From an uncultured Bacilli bacterium (GTDB lineage Bacteria > Bacillota_I > Bacilli_A > RF39 > UBA660), in contig CANQHW010000057.1 of the NCBI GenBank assembly GCA_947623855.1, positions 1 through 7,530 of the forward strand: 7,530 nucleotides of DNA, given 5' to 3'. A program made the translations under genes and the position numbers. Position 1 is the stretch's first letter. The number at the start of each line of letters is the position of its first letter. The notes under the pieces are model-generated. The model had not been told where the DNA came from, made no database searches, and worked only from the letters and a program-made list of their open reading frames with translations. Positions 4,429 through 7,530 of this stretch are shown here, in pieces.

Positions 4429-5003
4429 ATAAAGTCATAATTCATTAAATAGAAGTTAGCTAAGGAAGGATTGATAGTACTTAATTGTTCTATATCTTCT
4501 TTAGTAATAAATCCTTGATAAATCATATCTAATAAAGTATTATGAGGTATTTCATTACTATATTTATTAGTAATATATTTTATTAAATCATTAACATAAC
4601 TAAAACTATGAAAATCATGACACATAGTTTTACTAGCTAGGATTAATTTTTTAAAGACAGGGTTATTAAAATCAAAATCGTCTACTCTAGTAGCAATTAA
4701 TTCTTTTATTTCTCGATTATCATATAAAGAATTATTTTGATATTTCTTTTCATACATAGTTATTATTTTATAATCTTGTTTAATACTAGCTAAAGTAACT
4801 AATAAATCAATAAAAGAGCGTCCATAAGGAAGATAATTAATGGTCATGGTATACTCTTTAGTATTAGGATCATAAAGATATTTTGTTCCTACTAATCTAA
4901 TGGTATTAATATAAGGATGCATTAGAGAAGGAACTTCTTTTCTTACACCATTTACCATGGCTAAATAAGTATATTGAGCATTTTTTCTATTCAAATAATT
5001 CAT
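4392..5003 (-). CDS. Unknown 203-residue protein
   Basis: I do not recognise this protein. It has no signal peptide or obvious membrane helix and looks soluble. The N-terminal third (QYTYLAMVNGVRKEVPSL, then TIRLVGTKYLYDPNTKEYTMTINYLP) looks like paired beta strands; the rest is mostly helical (SFIDLLVTLASIKQDYKIITMYEKKY, then KKLILASKTMCHDFHSFSYVNDLIKYI, then LLDMIYQGFITKEDIEQL). There is a single Cys-His-Asp cluster (MCHDFHSF), but nothing shows that it binds metal. I take ATG 5003 as the start, because AAGGTGG (5009-5015) precedes it by 5 nt; the in-frame GTG at 5012 lies within that site. A TATAAT (5024-5029) with a weak TTGTTT -35 gives it its own promoter, divergent from the ABC operon. 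Codon use matches the neighbours, so recent transfer is not suggested. Confidence 0.78.
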   Translation of the reverse strand: MNYLNRKNAQYTYLAMVNGVRKEVPSLMHPYINTIRLVGTKYLYDPNTKEYTMTINYLPYGRSFIDLLVTLASIKQDYKIITMYEKKYQNNSLYDNREIKELIATRVDDFDFNNPVFKKLILASKTMCHDFHSFSYVNDLIKYITNKYSNEIPHNTLLDMIYQGFITKEDIEQLSTINPSLANFYLMNYDFIKRYNLSLVRKI

Positions 5004-5008
5004 CAAAA

Positions 5009-5015
5009 CCACCTT
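5009..5015 (-). promoter_or_regulatory. Shine-Dalgarno site that decides the start of the unknown 203-residue protein
   Basis: AAGGTGG on the minus strand is 5 nt before ATG 5003. The upstream in-frame GTG (5010-5012) is part of this site, exactly as in the XRE gene, so the longer reading is unlikely. Confidence 0.7.
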
Positions 5016-5023
5016 GAATATTT

Positions 5024-5052
5024 ATTATACTTTAGAAGAAGAATTTAAACAA
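5024..5052 (-). promoter_or_regulatory. Promoter of the unknown 203-residue protein gene
   Basis: On the minus strand TTGTTT (5047-5052) precedes a perfect TATAAT (5024-5029) with 17-bp spacing. The expected transcript start is only a couple of bases ahead of the ribosome site at 5015, leaving a very short leader. Confidence 0.6.
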
Positions 5053-5068
5053 TAAAAATTTTATTATT

Positions 5069-5097
5069 TTGTAACTTAGTAGTAACTTTATTATAAT
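5069..5097 (+). promoter_or_regulatory. Promoter of the ABC exporter operon with an internal direct repeat
   Basis: TTGTAA (5069-5074) and a perfect TATAAT (5092-5097) are separated by the ideal 17 bp. The direct repeat GTAACTT occurs at 5071-5077 and 5082-5088, one helical turn apart, overlapping the -35 and filling the spacer. Such 11-bp-spaced repeats are typical binding sites for dimeric response regulators, though no regulator gene is in the window. Confidence 0.7.
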
Positions 5098-5125
5098 ATA
5101 CTTATGCTTAGAGGAAGGAAAAATT

Positions 5126-5794
5126 ATGGAAATATTAAAAGTTCAAGATTTAACGAAAATATATGGGAAAAATACAACTAAAGTAGTAGCTTTAGACCAT
5201 GTTTCATTTACGGTTAATAAGGGAGAGTTTGTAGCGATTATCGGCGCGTCGGGGTCAGGCAAGTCGACTCTTCTCCATTTAATTGGAGGGGTTGATCGTC
5301 CAACTTCGGGAAAAGTTTATATTGATGGAGAAGATATCTTTGCTTTAGATGATGATAAATTAGCGATATTTCGCAGAAGACAGATCGGACTTATTTATCA
5401 ATTTTATAATCTTATTCCGATTTTAAATGTGGAAGAAAATATTTTTTTACCATTAGCTTTAGATAATCGTCCTCCAAATAAAGAAGAATTAAATGATATT
5501 TTAAAATTATTAGGTTTATATGAAAGGAGAAACCATCTTCCTAATGAATTATCGGGAGGACAGCAACAAAGAACAAGTATTGGTAGAGCTTTAATAACTC
5601 GCCCTACTTTGATTTTAGCTGATGAACCAACGGGAAACTTAGATTCTAAATCAAGTGAAGAAATAGTGGCGTTACTTAAAAAATCAAATAAAGAATTAAA
5701 ACAAACGATTATTATGATTACTCATAATATGGAAATAGCTAAATGTGCTGATAGGATTATTAAAATAGAAGATGGTAAAATTATAGGTGAATAA
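5126..5794 (+). CDS. ABC transporter ATP-binding protein, MacB/LolD-type
   Basis: This 222-residue ATPase has the usual length for the family and every core motif: Walker A GASGSGKST at 40-48, Q-loop Gln92 in YQFYNL, signature LSGGQQQR at 142-149, Walker B LILADEPTGNLD at 162-173 and switch His200 in ITHN. The YQFYNLIPILNVEENI stretch and the LSGGQQQR plus TGNLD wording place it with MacB, LolD, FtsE and BceA-type subunits, which drive mechanotransmission exporters rather than importers. It would sit on the cytosolic face of the FtsX-type permease encoded 2 nt downstream. AGGAAGG (5112-5118) precedes the ATG by 7 nt. Possible roles include antimicrobial-peptide resistance or lipid/lipoprotein release, but the sequence does not choose between them. 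No two-component genes lie alongside within the window. Confidence 0.95.
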   Translation: MEILKVQDLTKIYGKNTTKVVALDHVSFTVNKGEFVAIIGASGSGKSTLLHLIGGVDRPTSGKVYIDGEDIFALDDDKLAIFRRRQIGLIYQFYNLIPILNVEENIFLPLALDNRPPNKEELNDILKLLGLYERRNHLPNELSGGQQQRTSIGRALITRPTLILADEPTGNLDSKSSEEIVALLKKSNKELKQTIIMITHNMEIAKCADRIIKIEDGKIIGE

Positions 5795-5796
5795 CT

Positions 5797-7530
5797 ATGA
5801 GCTTATTAAATAAACTAACTATTAAAAATTTAAAATTAAATAAGAAAAGAACTATTGTGACAATTATTGGGATTACATTATCAGTAGCTTTACTTACAGC
5901 AGTATCTTCTATTTATCAAAGTGCGATTAATTCTATGATTGATTTTGAAGTAGAGGAACGTGGTAATTATCATGTTGCTTTTTCAGGATATTCCAGTAAA
6001 GATTTAGAAACTTTCGAAAACAACCGAGCAATAAGTGAACTTTATTACACCGAAAATATTGGTTATGCTAAATTAGAAAATTCTAAAAACAAATATAAAC
6101 CTTATATCTTTATTAAAGGTATGGATGATACTTCTTTTGAAAATTTAAACATAACTTTAAAAGAAGGTCGCTTACCTAAAAATAATAAAGAAATTGTTAT
6201 TCCTGAACACTTACAAACTAATGGTGGTGTTAAATATAATATTGGGGATGTCATAACTCTAGACGTCGGCACCCGAGTACATGATAATGAACCAGCGGAC
6301 CAAAATTCTTCTTATGCGGAACCTGAAGCCGAAAATATTATTAATACTACTTCTCATACTTATAAAATCGTCGGAATTATAGAACGCCCTATTAACACTA
6401 TTGAACCCTATAACGCTCCTGGATATACGTTTGTTACCTATCTAGATGATTCTACTAACAAAGAAAATATAGATATTTACGTTCGTTATACCAAACAAGC
6501 GGAAAAAGATTATATTACGGCGACCGCAAATATTTTAGGAATTGATAAAGATATTTTAAATAGATATCTTAAAGGAACTTATACTAGCCAAGATGATATG
6601 TATAAAGTTAATGAAACTCTAAGTAAAGTAAATAACTTTGATATTAACGGCTATTTAATTATTTTAGAAACTAACCCGTTAGGTGAAGATGTTTTAGGGG
6701 GTTTAGGAGCTGTAGTATTAATTGTTTGCTTAATCATTGTTTTTACTTCAATATTCTGTATTAAAAATAGTTTTGACATTTCAATTACGGAAAAAACTAA
6801 ACAATATGGGATGTTAAAAAGTATTGGAGCTACAAAAAAACAAGTTAAGAAAAATGTTTTCTTTGAAGCGACGATTTTAGGTTTGGTGGGAATTCCTTTA
6901 GGAGTTATTTGGGGATTACTTGCTACTTATATTTTAATTATAGTAAGTAACTTCTTCTTAAAAGATGCCGTAAATATTCACTTGCGTTTTGCTTTATCTT
7001 TTTACGCAATAGTATTTGCAATTATTTTAGGGATTATAACTATATATTTATCAGCGTTACGTAGTGCTAAACGTTCTTCAAAGATCGAACCCATTAATTC
7101 AATTAGAAATAGTGCTAATATAAAACTAGATCCTAAAAAGATTAAAGCTCCCAAACTAATATCTAAGCTTTTGGGGATTGGAGGAGAAATATCTTATAAA
7201 AATTTAAAACGGAATAAAAAGAAATATCGTACGACGATTATTTCTTTAACGGTTTCGACTTTTACTTTCATCGCCCTATTCTACTTTATGTCTTTAGCTT
7301 TCTTAAGTGTTAAAGATGAACTTAAATTAATGGATTACAATATCTTACTTACGCTTTATCCAAGTGCACAAGAAAATAATACGGTATCTAAACTAACTAA
7401 TCTAGATGGTATTAAAGATTATATTATAATTAATTCTTATAATTCTAATGTAACTAATGCTACTTATACTAAAGATTATGTAGAAAAAGAAATAATCTTA
7501 AATGATGATGACTTACCTTATCTAGATATC
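5797..7530 (+). CDS. FtsX/MacB-type ABC transporter permease (partial, 3' end outside the window)
   Basis: The frame is open from ATG 5797 to the window end, giving the first 578 residues. A basic N-terminus (LLNKLTIKNLKLNKKRT) leads into a first membrane helix at about 20-40. A large outside domain of about 260 residues follows, then helices at about 303-325, 358-383 and 398-421. The cytosolic coupling stretch after the second helix reads SITEKTKQYGMLKSIGATKK, the hallmark of FtsX-domain permeases (about 330-350). A second copy of the N-terminal layout then begins (ISYKNLKRNKKKYRTTIISL, helix at about 480-505, another outside domain). The protein is therefore a duplicated-FtsX permease of the long type, probably more than 800 residues in full. 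AGGTGA (5785-5790), inside the ATPase gene end, lies 6 nt before the ATG, and the genes are 2 nt apart, so they form one operon and one complex. Confidence 0.92.
   Translation, partial: MSLLNKLTIKNLKLNKKRTIVTIIGITLSVALLTAVSSIYQSAINSMIDFEVEERGNYHVAFSGYSSKDLETFENNRAISELYYTENIGYAKLENSKNKYKPYIFIKGMDDTSFENLNITLKEGRLPKNNKEIVIPEHLQTNGGVKYNIGDVITLDVGTRVHDNEPADQNSSYAEPEAENIINTTSHTYKIVGIIERPINTIEPYNAPGYTFVTYLDDSTNKENIDIYVRYTKQAEKDYITATANILGIDKDILNRYLKGTYTSQDDMYKVNETLSKVNNFDINGYLIILETNPLGEDVLGGLGAVVLIVCLIIVFTSIFCIKNSFDISITEKTKQYGMLKSIGATKKQVKKNVFFEATILGLVGIPLGVIWGLLATYILIIVSNFFLKDAVNIHLRFALSFYAIVFAIILGIITIYLSALRSAKRSSKIEPINSIRNSANIKLDPKKIKAPKLISKLLGIGGEISYKNLKRNKKKYRTTIISLTVSTFTFIALFYFMSLAFLSVKDELKLMDYNILLTLYPSAQENNTVSKLTNLDGIKDYIIINSYNSNVTNATYTKDYVEKEIILNDDDLPYLDI

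Noticed and set aside
5010..5012. GTG start for the unknown 203-residue protein
   Set aside because: Same situation: the codon is inside the AAGGTGG that serves ATG 5003.

Overview
The window looks like chromosome from a low-GC, Gram-positive-type bacterium of the Firmicutes/Bacilli or a gut Tenericutes-like relative. The evidence is strongly AT-rich coding sequence, AGGAGG-type ribosome binding sites, TATAAT promoters, many T-tailed hairpins, an ECF sigma/membrane-protein pair, a BclA-like collagen protein and a MacB/FtsX-type ABC exporter. Every Trp codon I looked at is TGG and one gene ends in TGA, so the standard bacterial code fits better than the Mycoplasma code. I cannot name the species.

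Layout. (1) 1-177: 3' end of an unidentified + strand gene, followed by a hairpin terminator that also lies just past the end of the next, opposing operon. (2) 215-1524, minus strand: an ECF sigma factor followed after 2 nt by a single-pass membrane protein, probably its anti-sigma factor. A candidate ECF-type autoregulatory promoter lies upstream. (3) 1651-2640, minus strand: a collagen-like surface or spore-coat type protein of 329 residues, with Gly-X-Y blocks interrupted by two related beta-type modules and a C-terminal beta-rich head. It has its own terminator. (4) 2739-2957, minus strand: a small XRE/Cro-type regulator, divergent from (5) 3091-4368, plus strand: an unknown 120-residue protein and a metallo-beta-lactamase-fold hydrolase with a probable C-terminal winged helix. 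A 13-bp perfect inverted repeat sits between the divergent genes and covers the -35 region of the plus-strand promoter. (6) 4392-5003, minus strand: an unknown 203-residue protein, convergent with the hydrolase across a shared bidirectional terminator. (7) 5126-7530, plus strand: an ABC ATPase and a large FtsX/MacB-type permease that runs off the window. They form an operon with a good promoter carrying an 11-bp-spaced direct repeat.

How it fits together. Most of the window is cell-envelope and regulatory material: a sigma/anti-sigma switch, a secreted or surface fibre protein, a small transcriptional switch and an exporter of the kind often used against antimicrobial peptides or for lipid/lipoprotein handling. 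Nothing ties the blocks to each other beyond proximity; each has its own promoter or terminator. I see no clear novel system. The best leads are the XRE/dyad switch with its unknown target gene, the modular collagen protein and the two orphan proteins. There is no gene-free stretch longer than about 130 bases, and no tRNA, rRNA, CRISPR array or insertion sequence was seen.
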